The position numbers and the translations under genes are program-made. From contig CALJPQ010000023.1 in NCBI GenBank assembly GCA_937980645.1, forward strand, positions 1-64,000: DNA of 64,000 nt. The letters are read 5' to 3'. Origin of the DNA: an uncultured Saprospiraceae bacterium. Its GTDB lineage: Bacteria > Bacteroidota > Bacteroidia > Chitinophagales > Saprospiraceae. The number at the start of each line of letters is the position of its first letter. The stretch's first letter is position 1. A model generated the notes under the pieces. That model saw only the letters and a list, made by a program, of their open reading frames with translations, did not search any database and was not told the DNA's origin. Of this stretch, positions 15,780 through 23,315 are shown in pieces.

Positions 15780-17378
15780 ATGAGCAAAGAGAACTGGGGT
15801 TCCCGCGTCGGTCTGGTGCTGGCCATGGCGGGCAATGCTGTGGGTTTGGGCAACTTTTTGCGCTTTCCGGCCCAGGCCATTCAGAATGGCGGCGGAGCCT
15901 TCATCATTCCCTACCTGACCTGCTTCTTGCTGATGGGTCTGCCATTGCTGTTTGTGGAATGGAGCATGGGCCGCTACGGCGGCAAATACGGCGACCACTC
16001 AACGCCTTTCATCCTGCACAACGTCAGCGGTGGGCGCTCCCTATGGAAATACGTGGGAGTGTTCGGCATTTTTACCAACTTAGCCGTGGCGGCCTACTAC
16101 TGCTACTTGGAGAGCTGGACGCTGGCCTACGTGTGGCGCTCGGTGTCGGGAGCCTTTGCAGGCTACGATAGCGCAGCGGTGAGCCAGATGTTTACCGATT
16201 ACGTGAGTTTAGGCACGAGCGAGCCAATTGTCTTCTGGATCATTTGCCTATTGCTCAATACCTGGATCCTTTCGCGTGGCCTGGCTGGCGGTGTGGAAGT
16301 GGCGGCCAAAGTGGGCATGCCTTTGCTCATTCTCTTCGGCATTTTCTTAGCCATTCGCGGCATCACGCTCAAAGAAGGTGTGGATGGCGCCATTTACCCG
16401 GGCACCGAGGGCCTAAACTTTTTGTGGACGCCAAGATTCGACTCTATTTGGGATTTTAAAGTCTGGCTGGCCGCCGCTGGTCAGGTGTTCTTCACCCTGT
16501 CAGTGGGCATGGGTAGTATTCAGTGCTATGCGTCGTACCTGCGTCAGCGCGACGATGTGGCCCTCAATGCCATGTCGGCCGGCTGGATGAACGAGTTTGT
16601 GGAGGTGGTGCTGGGTGCGGCCATTCTCATTCCGATTTCGGTGGGCTACCTGGGCGTGGAGCGCGTTATCGAGATGACGCAGACGGGTGGCCTGGGGTTG
16701 GGTTTCCGTACCTTGCCGTATCTGTTTCAGCAGTGGGGCCCGATACTGGCGGCGCTGGCGGGCATGGCCTGGTTTGGGTTGTTGTTCTTTGCAGGCATCA
16801 CCTCCTCGTTGGCCATGGGGACGCCGGTTATGGGCTTTTTGCGCGACGAATTTGGCTGGAAGCGCGAGCACGCCGCCTGGGTCTTTGGCGGCCTGACGCT
16901 GTTGCTGGGCGCTCCAACGGTGTTCTTCTTCCAGTACGGCGTGTTCGACGAATACGACTACTGGGCCGGCTCGGTGTCGTTGGTGGTCTTTGCCATGCTG
17001 GAGGTTATTTTGTTTGCCTGGGTCTTCGGCATGGACAATGCCTGGGCTGAGATCACCCGCAACGCCGACATCCGCGTGCCGATCATCTACAAGTACATCA
17101 TCAAATACATCACACCGGTCATCCTGATTGTGGTTTTTCTGGGCAGCCTCTCCGGCGATACCGGTATTCTGGCCAAAATCGCCAATAAAGACATCTACGC
17201 GGAGATAGCCAAAGCCACCGACCCGACAAAAATTGCCGAGCTGGAGAAAAAACGCCTCTTCGTAAATGCCTCGCGCTGGCTGCTGGTGGCGGTCTTTGCG
17301 CTAATCGCCTACATGGTCTGGTTGGCCGACCGCAAGCGCAAACGCGAGGGCTATATCCCTGTTATTCGCAACGACTAA
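15780..17378 (+). CDS. neurotransmitter:sodium symporter (NSS/SNF family) permease
   Basis: A 532-residue inner-membrane sodium-coupled transporter, LeuT-like, probably for amino acids. The TM1 unwound region is clear (LAMAGNAVGLGNFLRFPAQA, residues 13-32), followed by GGGAFIIPYL in TM2. About twelve hydrophobic segments are present. The C-terminal extension after about residue 455 (residues LAKIANKDIYAEIAKATDP) is a charged loop before a last TM near 495-515 and a lysine/arginine-rich tail. Eleven bases after the stop begins a tiny single-TM gene resembling MetS, the small partner subunit of MetP-type NSS importers, so substrate preference may include methionine or alanine. This is inferred from the pairing only. 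Confidence 0.92.
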   Translation: MSKENWGSRVGLVLAMAGNAVGLGNFLRFPAQAIQNGGGAFIIPYLTCFLLMGLPLLFVEWSMGRYGGKYGDHSTPFILHNVSGGRSLWKYVGVFGIFTNLAVAAYYCYLESWTLAYVWRSVSGAFAGYDSAAVSQMFTDYVSLGTSEPIVFWIICLLLNTWILSRGLAGGVEVAAKVGMPLLILFGIFLAIRGITLKEGVDGAIYPGTEGLNFLWTPRFDSIWDFKVWLAAAGQVFFTLSVGMGSIQCYASYLRQRDDVALNAMSAGWMNEFVEVVLGAAILIPISVGYLGVERVIEMTQTGGLGLGFRTLPYLFQQWGPILAALAGMAWFGLLFFAGITSSLAMGTPVMGFLRDEFGWKREHAAWVFGGLTLLLGAPTVFFFQYGVFDEYDYWAGSVSLVVFAMLEVILFAWVFGMDNAWAEITRNADIRVPIIYKYIIKYITPVILIVVFLGSLSGDTGILAKIANKDIYAEIAKATDPTKIAELEKKRLFVNASRWLLVAVFALIAYMVWLADRKRKREGYIPVIRND

Positions 17379-17388
17379 TGGCTTTGCT

Positions 17389-17532
17389 ATGAAAACTTCT
17401 GCACTGATTACCATGCTTTTAGCCAATGGCATCGTCATTGCGATGGCCGGCTATTTCTTCTGGCGCGTGCTGCGCTCCGGTCCACCCGACGAGGTGGATG
17501 AGGATAAGGCAAACTTCCCGCGGGGGGGCTAA
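17389..17532 (+). CDS. MetS-like small subunit of the NSS transporter, 47 aa
   Basis: The product is 47 residues: a hydrophobic segment at residues 5-27 (ALITMLLANGIVIAMAGYFF), then WRVLRSGPP and an acidic tail (DEVDEDKANFPRGG). It starts 11 bp after the stop of the NSS permease and runs in the same direction. The arrangement and architecture (one TM, short charged cytosolic tail) match MetS, the small subunit needed with MetP for methionine import in Corynebacterium and commonly found behind bacterial NSS genes. It is below the length usually picked up by gene finders. Translational coupling to the permease is likely. Confidence 0.75.
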   Translation: MKTSALITMLLANGIVIAMAGYFFWRVLRSGPPDEVDEDKANFPRGG

Positions 17533-17573
17533 AAACCTCTACGGTACGATAACATGAGGCTATGGCGGGTGTT

Positions 17574-18458
17574 TTAGTAAAAATTGACGCTAAAACCTAC
17601 CCAGGGAAAAAGGAGCACGTCCCCTAACTCTTCCCGACTTACTGCGAGGGCGAGGTCAAGGTTTACTTTGCGGCCGTAAAAGCGCCCGCCAAAGGCTCCA
17701 ATATGCCCGCTGGTTCCATAAGCCACGAAAGAGTAGTTTTCCGCCATAAAGGCAAAACGCGGGCTGACCTGCGCCGTGCCGGATACCGAAAAGAACGGCC
17801 GCTGCGACCACTGCTTGTCTCGCCAGCTGATGCCACCGCCAAGGGTGAGGTTAGTTGTGCGGTTACCTATGGTGAATAACGCTTGTAAAGCCGACAGATA
17901 AGCCTCTTGTTCGAAGTCTTCAAAATTATCGAAACCGCGTCCCAGCATTCCCTCTAAGGCCACCTGCAGGAAGTTTTCCCGAATGGGAATGGATATCTTC
18001 GGCGCCACCCAGACGGGCAAGTAGAAATCCTCGAAGTCAAAAAAGGTATTGACACGAACGGAAAAATGGTCGGAAAACCCATAGGCTCCCTGGTGGAAAA
18101 AGAGCATGGCCGTACTGTAGTAGGCCTCACCTGCACGCAACCCGTAGGCGCTGCTATTAACGAAGTATGCACCAGCAATAGCGGTTTCTTCTGCGAAGAA
18201 GGTCGGGGTGAGGAACTGTTTTTTTACCTCGCGCATGCGTTTGATGCTGCTGCGCGGAATGACGAGCTGCGGGAAAGCCTCTGTCTGAAGCACTACTTCG
18301 GCGCTGTCCATGCGCAATAGGCGGCCTGTGAACAGGTTACCGTCTATCGCGCGGATGAGGAGGTATTCCTCCGAAATGGAGGGTGTGCTCTGGCCGGTAA
18401 GCGATGCACTCCAGAGCACTAAGGCTAAGAGACAGAAAAGCGCCTGCGTGAATCTCAT
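17574..18458 (-). CDS. exported beta-rich protein, paralogue A of a tandem pair
   Basis: A 294-residue protein with signal peptide (residues 1-22, FCLLALVLWSASLTGQ). Residues about 30-75 form a small all-beta module (LIRAIDGNLFTGRLLRMDSA, then LVIPRSSIKRM) resembling an Sm/SH3-like barrel. Then follow about 200 residues of alternating beta strands ending in an aromatic (GFSVNFY), like an outer-membrane barrel. It is clearly related to the next gene upstream (18546-19409): both share the YTG/FTGR...DSA...RSSIKxMR block, AYFVN(S/P)SAYG, and a closing barrel-like region. The two genes run in the same direction, 87 bp apart. Function unknown. Confidence 0.7.
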   Translation of the reverse strand: MRFTQALFCLLALVLWSASLTGQSTPSISEEYLLIRAIDGNLFTGRLLRMDSAEVVLQTEAFPQLVIPRSSIKRMREVKKQFLTPTFFAEETAIAGAYFVNSSAYGLRAGEAYYSTAMLFFHQGAYGFSDHFSVRVNTFFDFEDFYLPVWVAPKISIPIRENFLQVALEGMLGRGFDNFEDFEQEAYLSALQALFTIGNRTTNLTLGGGISWRDKQWSQRPFFSVSGTAQVSPRFAFMAENYSFVAYGTSGHIGAFGGRFYGRKVNLDLALAVSREELGDVLLFPWVGFSVNFY

Positions 18459-18545
18459 GGCAGCAGTGAGGTGTTTTTAGGTTGTAGAGAATCGCTTTTT
18501 ATCGTCGCTGTAGGTTTTCTCGCCACCTGCTACCGGGCGGTCGGT

Positions 18546-19409
18546 TTAGTAGATGTGGAAAGCCACGCCATACCAGAGCGCAGCGCCTCCTTCGACGGCA
18601 ATCACTCCAATGTCAAGTGAAACGGCGCGCGTGTAAAGGCGTCCGCCCAGCAGGTGTATGCGCACCGGCCCATCGCCCTGGAAGAAGTAGTTTTCTGTCA
18701 TCAGGCCAAACTTGGGAGTGACACGCCAGGAAGCAGCCAGGCCGTAAATAGGCGACGGCGCCCAGCGTTTGCCTCCGGAAGCCCAGCCGACGCTTGCGGT
18801 CAGGTGTGTGGCCCGGTTGCCTACCGTCGCCATACCACGTAGCACGGAAAAGTCTAAGGAGCGATCGGGTTCCGACTCATTGAAATCAAAAAAGAACGGT
18901 AACCATGGGCCCAAGACACCTTCCACGCTTAATGCCAGCTGATCGGGTACTACAGGCACCGTTAGCTTGGGCGCTACGAATAGCGGTATTAAAACGCCGC
19001 CCGCTCGCACGGAAATGTTATCTGTTATCCCGTAGTTTCCTTGATAAAAAAAGATATAATTGCTCGCGACGTACCCTTCTCTGGCTGTTGGGCCGTAAGC
19101 ACTGGGATTGACGAAGTAAGCCTCCTTAGTGGTCGCATCGGCCGGATTTCGCTGTTGCCGTCGAAAGTAGGACTTGCTCACCAAACGCATTTGTTTAATG
19201 GAAGAGCGATCAATGTTCACCTCCCTTCCTTGAGCGGTGCTGAGTACAATGGTCGCGCTGTCGGAGCGTACCATCTGTCCTGTGTAGCGCTGGCCACCAG
19301 TCAGAAGTACCGAGAAATACTGCGCATCCTTACGCCTATTATCCTGGTCTTGCGCCTGGGTCGCGTCTGGTGACCACAGAAGCAGAAGAAAAAAGAGGGT
19401 AGTACGCAT
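18546..19409 (-). CDS. exported beta-rich protein, paralogue B of a tandem pair
   Basis: A 287-residue protein with a signal peptide (residues 1-19, MRTTLFFLLLLWSPDATQA). The same layout as its downstream neighbour: a small beta module at about 32-72 (GGQRYTGQMVRSDSATIVLS, then VNIDRSSIKQMRLVSK), then AYFVNPSAYGPT, then strands compatible with an outer-membrane barrel ending WYGVAFHIY. The tandem arrangement with limited identity points to an old duplication. It begins 6 bp after the stop of the acidic-protein gene (19416-19907), so the three genes form one minus-strand operon. Function unknown. Confidence 0.7.
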   Translation of the reverse strand: MRTTLFFLLLLWSPDATQAQDQDNRRKDAQYFSVLLTGGQRYTGQMVRSDSATIVLSTAQGREVNIDRSSIKQMRLVSKSYFRRQQRNPADATTKEAYFVNPSAYGPTAREGYVASNYIFFYQGNYGITDNISVRAGGVLIPLFVAPKLTVPVVPDQLALSVEGVLGPWLPFFFDFNESEPDRSLDFSVLRGMATVGNRATHLTASVGWASGGKRWAPSPIYGLAASWRVTPKFGLMTENYFFQGDGPVRIHLLGGRLYTRAVSLDIGVIAVEGGAALWYGVAFHIY

Positions 19410-19415
19410 ACGAGA

Positions 19416-19907
19416 CTATGAGTCGTTTTTAGTGAGCACATCTATGACGGTCTTTACCGCTACAAAGACCGTTTCGCGGCCCTCCGGTGTTACGACCAGC
19501 CCCTCCTCCTCGCCGTCCTCCATTACTGCCTCCGTTGCAAATGAGAGCAGGGCCTCCTGGTCCGTGTCCTCAAAAAAAGTCTCCAGGCGCTCCTCAAAGC
19601 GGCGCGCCGATGCCGTCTCCAACCGCTCGTAATTGCGCTCCTCGGCCTGCCCAATCGCCTCATTGTCCACGGGTGGTATGTCGCCATTGACCCGCCGCAC
19701 AGCGAGCCAAGCCACCAAGCCCAGATACTGCACGTAGCCCTTCTCCTCCTCGGTCAGCAGGTGAAAATTATCTTCGCTAAATAAGTAAGCAAACACATAG
19801 GGCTGAGCCCGGGAGAAGGCTTCCATGGCCTGTTCGTACTGCTCATCGCTGTACTCCTCCAGCTCGTCTAACACGGCATCAATGGCCTTTTCCGATACGA
19901 ATTTCAT
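19416..19907 (-). CDS. acidic cytosolic protein of unknown function
   Basis: A 163-residue, strongly acidic, helical protein with no signal peptide. Recurrent Glu-rich stretches occur (LDELEEYSDEQYEQAMEAF near the start, EAVMEDGEEEGLVV near the end). I recognise no family. The start at 19907 is chosen over the longer open frame to 20009 because a TACTTTTG -7 element lies 30 bp upstream. It is the first gene of an operon with the two paralogous exported beta-rich proteins, so a regulatory or assembly role for them is possible but unsupported. Confidence 0.65.
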   Translation of the reverse strand: MKFVSEKAIDAVLDELEEYSDEQYEQAMEAFSRAQPYVFAYLFSEDNFHLLTEEEKGYVQYLGLVAWLAVRRVNGDIPPVDNEAIGQAEERNYERLETASARRFEERLETFFEDTDQEALLSFATEAVMEDGEEEGLVVTPEGRETVFVAVKTVIDVLTKNDS

Positions 19908-19937
19908 AATGTTGTTTTTTTTCGTGAACGATGCCGA

Positions 19938-19945
19938 CAAAAGTA
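19938..19945 (-). promoter_or_regulatory. -7 promoter element TACTTTTG for the 19907-17574 operon
   Basis: On the minus strand this reads TACTTTTG followed by TCGGC, 30 bp before the ATG at 19907. A TTG lies about 24 bp further upstream, slightly beyond the usual spacing. Confidence 0.45.
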
Positions 19946-20099
19946 GCCGGCCCTTGTGCGACCTTTGCCCAACCCAGCCCGGTTTATTTTTCCGTTTGCC
20001 TAATCCCACTCGATTTTGTTTCTTTTGCAGAAGAGACTATACCTGCGGCAAGTATGGTTTGGTTGGCCTCTGTTTTTTCTTATCGGCTCATTATTGCCT

Positions 20100-20915
20100 A
20101 TGCTGCGTGCTGCTCTTTTAGACATGTACAACGGAGAAACGAACCGGGGCATCCCTATGTTGGAAAGCATTCTGGCCAGTTATGCCCACGTGCTGCGTTT
20201 CGAGCGCTTCGATGTGCGGGCCAAAAACGAATTGCCCGACCTTTCGTACCACATCTACATCTTCTCCGGTGGCCCGGGCGACCCTATGCTCAACGATGGC
20301 CCCTGGTTCGAGCGCTATTTCGACCTTATCGAACAACTCTGGCAGTGGAACCAACACCACACCGACCCGGAAAGTCAAAAACACTGCTTCTTCATCTGCC
20401 ACTCCTTCCAAATGGCCTGCCACCACTTCCGCTTGGGTCAGGTAACGAAGCGCTACAAAATGTCGTTCGGCACCTATCCGGTGCACAAAACCCACTGGGG
20501 TAAAGAAGAGCCGTTCTTCGAGGGCCTGCCTGACCCTTTCTACATCGCTGACTTCCGGCGCTACCAGGTCATACAGCCCGACCACGAACGTTTCGAGGCC
20601 ATGGGCGCCAAAATCCTATGCTTAGAAAAACTGCGCCCTTTTGTTCACTACGAACGCGCCCTCATGGCCGTACGCTTCAGTGACGTCATGTTCGGCACAC
20701 AATTCCACCCCGAAGCCGACCCCGCCGGCCTGCTCCACTACTTCATGGAACCCGACCGCAAAAAGTCCATCATTGACGAACACGGCGAAGCCCGCTACCA
20801 ACGCATGATACGCGACTTAGCCAACCCGCTTAAACTCCAGCGCACTTTCGATACCATCATTCCTAGATTCATCGAAAATGCCGTAGAACAACTCCTCCTA
20901 TTCCCCGCCCTGTAA
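20100..20915 (+). CDS. class I glutamine amidotransferase-like protein
   Basis: A 271-residue cytosolic protein of the triad GATase family. The oxyanion turn is FSGGPGDP (residues 55-62), the nucleophile C100 lies in FFICHSFQMACHHF, and the closing His-Glu pair is in FGTQFHPEADP (near 217). The N-terminal MLRAALLDMYNGETNRG is typical of stand-alone GMP-synthase-like amidotransferases in Bacteroidota. No synthetase partner is adjacent, so the amidated acceptor is unknown. The ATG at 20100 is preferred over the upstream open frame (to 20016), whose residues look like non-coding DNA. Three tandem palindromes begin at its stop codon. Confidence 0.85.
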   Translation: MLRAALLDMYNGETNRGIPMLESILASYAHVLRFERFDVRAKNELPDLSYHIYIFSGGPGDPMLNDGPWFERYFDLIEQLWQWNQHHTDPESQKHCFFICHSFQMACHHFRLGQVTKRYKMSFGTYPVHKTHWGKEEPFFEGLPDPFYIADFRRYQVIQPDHERFEAMGAKILCLEKLRPFVHYERALMAVRFSDVMFGTQFHPEADPAGLLHYFMEPDRKKSIIDEHGEARYQRMIRDLANPLKLQRTFDTIIPRFIENAVEQLLLFPAL

Positions 20916-20985
20916 CGGCCAAACTTGTTTGGCCCCCGTATCTGTCAAACTCGTTTGGCGCTGTACCTGCCAAACTTGTTTGGCC
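20911..20985. repeat. three tandem palindromic units, about 25-26 bp each
   Basis: Three palindromes follow each other: GGCCAAACTTGTTTGGCC at 20917-20934, CAAACTCGTTTG at 20946-20957, GCCAAACTTGTTTGGC at 20969-20984. The CAAAC starts are spaced 26 and 25 bp. The linkers also resemble each other (GTATCTGT and GTACCTGC; the first unit begins TGTAACGG), so the whole unit is repeated, not only the palindrome. The first unit overlaps the GATase stop codon. The array ends about 50 bp upstream of the -7 element of the zinc-ribbon gene, and no T-run follows. Confidence 0.85.
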
Positions 20986-21034
20986 ATTCCCTTCCAAGTG
21001 CCTATCACAAAAACTTTTTGAAAACAAAATGTTT

Positions 21035-21042
21035 TATATTTG
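21035..21042 (+). promoter_or_regulatory. -7 promoter element TATATTTG followed by CCGCC
   Basis: A TAnnTTTG match with the CCGCC extension, 21 bp before the zinc-ribbon ATG at 21064. A TTG at 21018-21020 is only 14 bp upstream, shorter than usual. The tandem palindromes lie about 50 bp upstream. Confidence 0.5.
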
Positions 21043-21063
21043 CCGCCAAAAACGCGGCAAGCC

Positions 21064-22020
21064 ATGATGCGCTGTACAAAATGTTCGACCGAATTGATCC
21101 CGGGCAGCAAGTTCTGCTATCGCTGTGGTGAGCGAGTGGTGGAGCAGGCCAAGACGTGTCCGCTGTGTCAATCTGAAAACCCGTTGGCGGCGGTTTTTTG
21201 TCATGAATGCGGTTTTCATTTTTCGGCTCCCGGGCAGGGGCAGGCGCCCTACATGCCGCGTTATGCGCTCGATTTTGTGCCCGAGCGGATAGGAGCGCAA
21301 TTGAAGGCCCTGTTTTTTCGGCTATTGTGGCAGCGGGTACAGGAGGAGCATAACGTGCAGAAGCACAGTCAGTACGTGCAGCGCTTTTACGACTCGCGCT
21401 TTGCGACGATTTTCGAGGCGCGCACGGCTCAGCTGGCTCAGGAAGTGATGACGCGGTGGGAGCGCTACGGCCAGGCCGGTTTGCCAGGCATAGACCAGTT
21501 TTTGGAAGACGCTTTTGAGGGGCTGTTGGACTATTTCATCATCGAATTTTGCCCAGACCTCAACGAGATTTGGCTGCCCAGTGCCATGCTACGTTATGAG
21601 CGCATATCGGCAGCGGGTCTGGATGTTGGGCGCATGGTGTTTGACTTTCTGGACTTTGAGCGCGAGCCGGAGGTGTGTTACACCAACTTCGTTACCATGC
21701 CGGAGGAGTTGATGGCCAATGCCTGCAAACGTTTTCTATTTGCTGAAAAGAGCGAGCGCCTGTTTTTCATTTGCGACCTGTCGCTGCGCGGCAACTGCCG
21801 CGAGGGTTTTGCCATGACCGACCGCGCCCTTTATTGGCGTGCGCCTCTGGGGCGAGCGCACCGCGTCGTTTATGGAGACATATGCGAGCTGCACTTTGAG
21901 CGCGAATGGCTACTCATCAACGGGCACTTTTTTACAGCTAATCCGTCGCTGAACCTCAAGCTGTATAAGTTGCTCCGAAAATTGCATCGCTGCAAGCGGC
22001 AGACTGCTGTGCCGGCATAA
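21064..22020 (+). CDS. double zinc-ribbon protein with C-terminal PH-like domain
   Basis: A 318-residue cytosolic protein. Two zinc ribbons stand at the N-terminus: CTKC...CYRC (residues about 4-22) and CPLC...CHEC (about 33-50). A helical region follows (about 75-190). The final 100 residues (CDLSLRGNCREGFAMTDRAL, then INGHFFTANPSLNLKLYKLL) look like a bacterial PH-like fold with an 'AMTDRALYWR' strand typical of such domains. No enzymatic motif is seen. Double zinc ribbons usually mediate protein contacts. The upstream promoter and the three palindromes suggest regulated expression. I cannot name a function. Confidence 0.7.
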   Translation: MMRCTKCSTELIPGSKFCYRCGERVVEQAKTCPLCQSENPLAAVFCHECGFHFSAPGQGQAPYMPRYALDFVPERIGAQLKALFFRLLWQRVQEEHNVQKHSQYVQRFYDSRFATIFEARTAQLAQEVMTRWERYGQAGLPGIDQFLEDAFEGLLDYFIIEFCPDLNEIWLPSAMLRYERISAAGLDVGRMVFDFLDFEREPEVCYTNFVTMPEELMANACKRFLFAEKSERLFFICDLSLRGNCREGFAMTDRALYWRAPLGRAHRVVYGDICELHFEREWLLINGHFFTANPSLNLKLYKLLRKLHRCKRQTAVPA

Positions 22021-22104
22021 TCGCTTGTCGAGGTAAACCATCGCCTTTGCCGGTTGTTTGAGTGAAATGGGATAGTTTTTCGGGCGCTAATGCGCTCGGT
22101 GGTT

Positions 22105-22112
22105 TATTTTTG
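22105..22112 (+). promoter_or_regulatory. -7 promoter element TATTTTTG followed by CCG
   Basis: A TAnnTTTG match 28 bp before the pseudouridine synthase ATG at 22141. It is the likely promoter of the five-gene co-directional run ending at 27364. Confidence 0.45.
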
Positions 22113-22140
22113 CCGTTCCCACCCACGATGGCCAGCGATT

Positions 22141-23307
22141 ATGATGATAGAATCACCCGAGACGACAAAGCACGAGCCGCCAGCGCCGGAACCCGATAAC
22201 GAAGCGCTCAATGACCTCGCCGACGAGCCTGCCGCCGACGACGATGAAGCCACGTTGGAAGAGAAAAGCGAAGCCAGCGGAGACGGTCTGTACGAACGAC
22301 AGGAGTTCGTAGCGGACCCTAAGCAGTCGCTCATCCGGTTGGACAAATTCCTGCTCACGCGCCTGAGCAACCGTTCGCGCAGCAAGGTGCAGGAGGCTAT
22401 TCGGGCCGGCGCCGTTAAAGTGGACGACCAGGAGGTGAAGCCCAATTACAAGGTGAAGCCAGGCAACCGGGTGTCCATCATCCTGCCGAAGAACTTGGAT
22501 GAGGAGTACGACATCATCCCGCAAAATATCCCATTGGACATCGTCTATGAAGATGACGACGTGATTGTGGTGAACAAACCCTACAACATCGCCGTGCACC
22601 CGGGCGTAGGCATTCCGGACAAAACGCTGGTCAATGCCATAGCCTGGCACTTGCAAGAGCAGTTGGACAAACTGCCCGTCAAAGAGGGCAACGAGCCCAA
22701 CCGCGCTGGCATCGTGCATCGCATTGACAAGGACACCACGGGTTTGATGGTGGTGGCCAAAAACGAATACGCCATGACCCACCTGGCCAATCAGTTCTTC
22801 CACCACACCATCGAGCGGCGCTATTGGGCCTTGGTATGGGGTAACCCGGAGCAAGACTCCGGTACCGTTGTTGGCCACATTGGGCGTAATCCCAACGATC
22901 GCAAGATGTTCATGGTGTTCCCGGAGGGCGAAAGCGGCAAGCACGCTGTAACGCACTGGCGCGTGCTGGAGCGCTTCTACTATGTTACGCTCATCGAGTG
23001 CCGGCTGGAGACGGGGCGCACCCACCAGATTCGCGTGCACATGAAATCCATTGGCCACACGCTCTTTGGCGACCCGCGCTACGGCGGCAACCACATCCTG
23101 CGAGGAACTGTGCATACCAAATATCGCCAATTTGTAGAGAATCTGCTCAAGATATTGCCGCGTCAGGCCTTGCACGCCAAGGTGCTGGGCTTTACGCACC
23201 CCCGCACGGGCGAGCATGTGCGCTTTGAGTCCGAATTACCTGCTGATATGGCTGCCGTCATCGAACATTGGCGCGAATACGTCCAATCGCGCCATAAACT
23301 GCTTTAG
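22141..23307 (+). CDS. RluA-family 23S rRNA pseudouridine synthase (RluD-like)
   Basis: A 388-residue RNA-modifying enzyme that isomerises uridine to pseudouridine. Residues about 1-60 are an acidic, disordered extension. An S4 RNA-binding domain follows (about 65-125, IRLDKFLLTRLSNRSRSKVQ). The catalytic domain has the RluA signature with the essential Asp (GIVHRIDKDTTGLMVVAKN) and the RxHQIRVH motif (ETGRTHQIRVHMKSIGHTLF). The S4 domain plus this signature point to the RluD type, which modifies 23S rRNA. The ATG at 22141 or 22144 is placed 28 bp after a -7 element; the open frame upstream to 22090 spans the promoter. It leads a co-directional cluster with 8 bp to the next gene. Confidence 0.88.
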   Translation: MMIESPETTKHEPPAPEPDNEALNDLADEPAADDDEATLEEKSEASGDGLYERQEFVADPKQSLIRLDKFLLTRLSNRSRSKVQEAIRAGAVKVDDQEVKPNYKVKPGNRVSIILPKNLDEEYDIIPQNIPLDIVYEDDDVIVVNKPYNIAVHPGVGIPDKTLVNAIAWHLQEQLDKLPVKEGNEPNRAGIVHRIDKDTTGLMVVAKNEYAMTHLANQFFHHTIERRYWALVWGNPEQDSGTVVGHIGRNPNDRKMFMVFPEGESGKHAVTHWRVLERFYYVTLIECRLETGRTHQIRVHMKSIGHTLFGDPRYGGNHILRGTVHTKYRQFVENLLKILPRQALHAKVLGFTHPRTGEHVRFESELPADMAAVIEHWREYVQSRHKLL

Positions 23308-23315
23308 CCCGCACT

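Noticed and set aside
22153..23217. A 354-codon open frame on the minus strand inside the pseudouridine synthase gene
   Set aside because: It is antisense to a gene with a clear S4 domain and catalytic signature, so it is a shadow.
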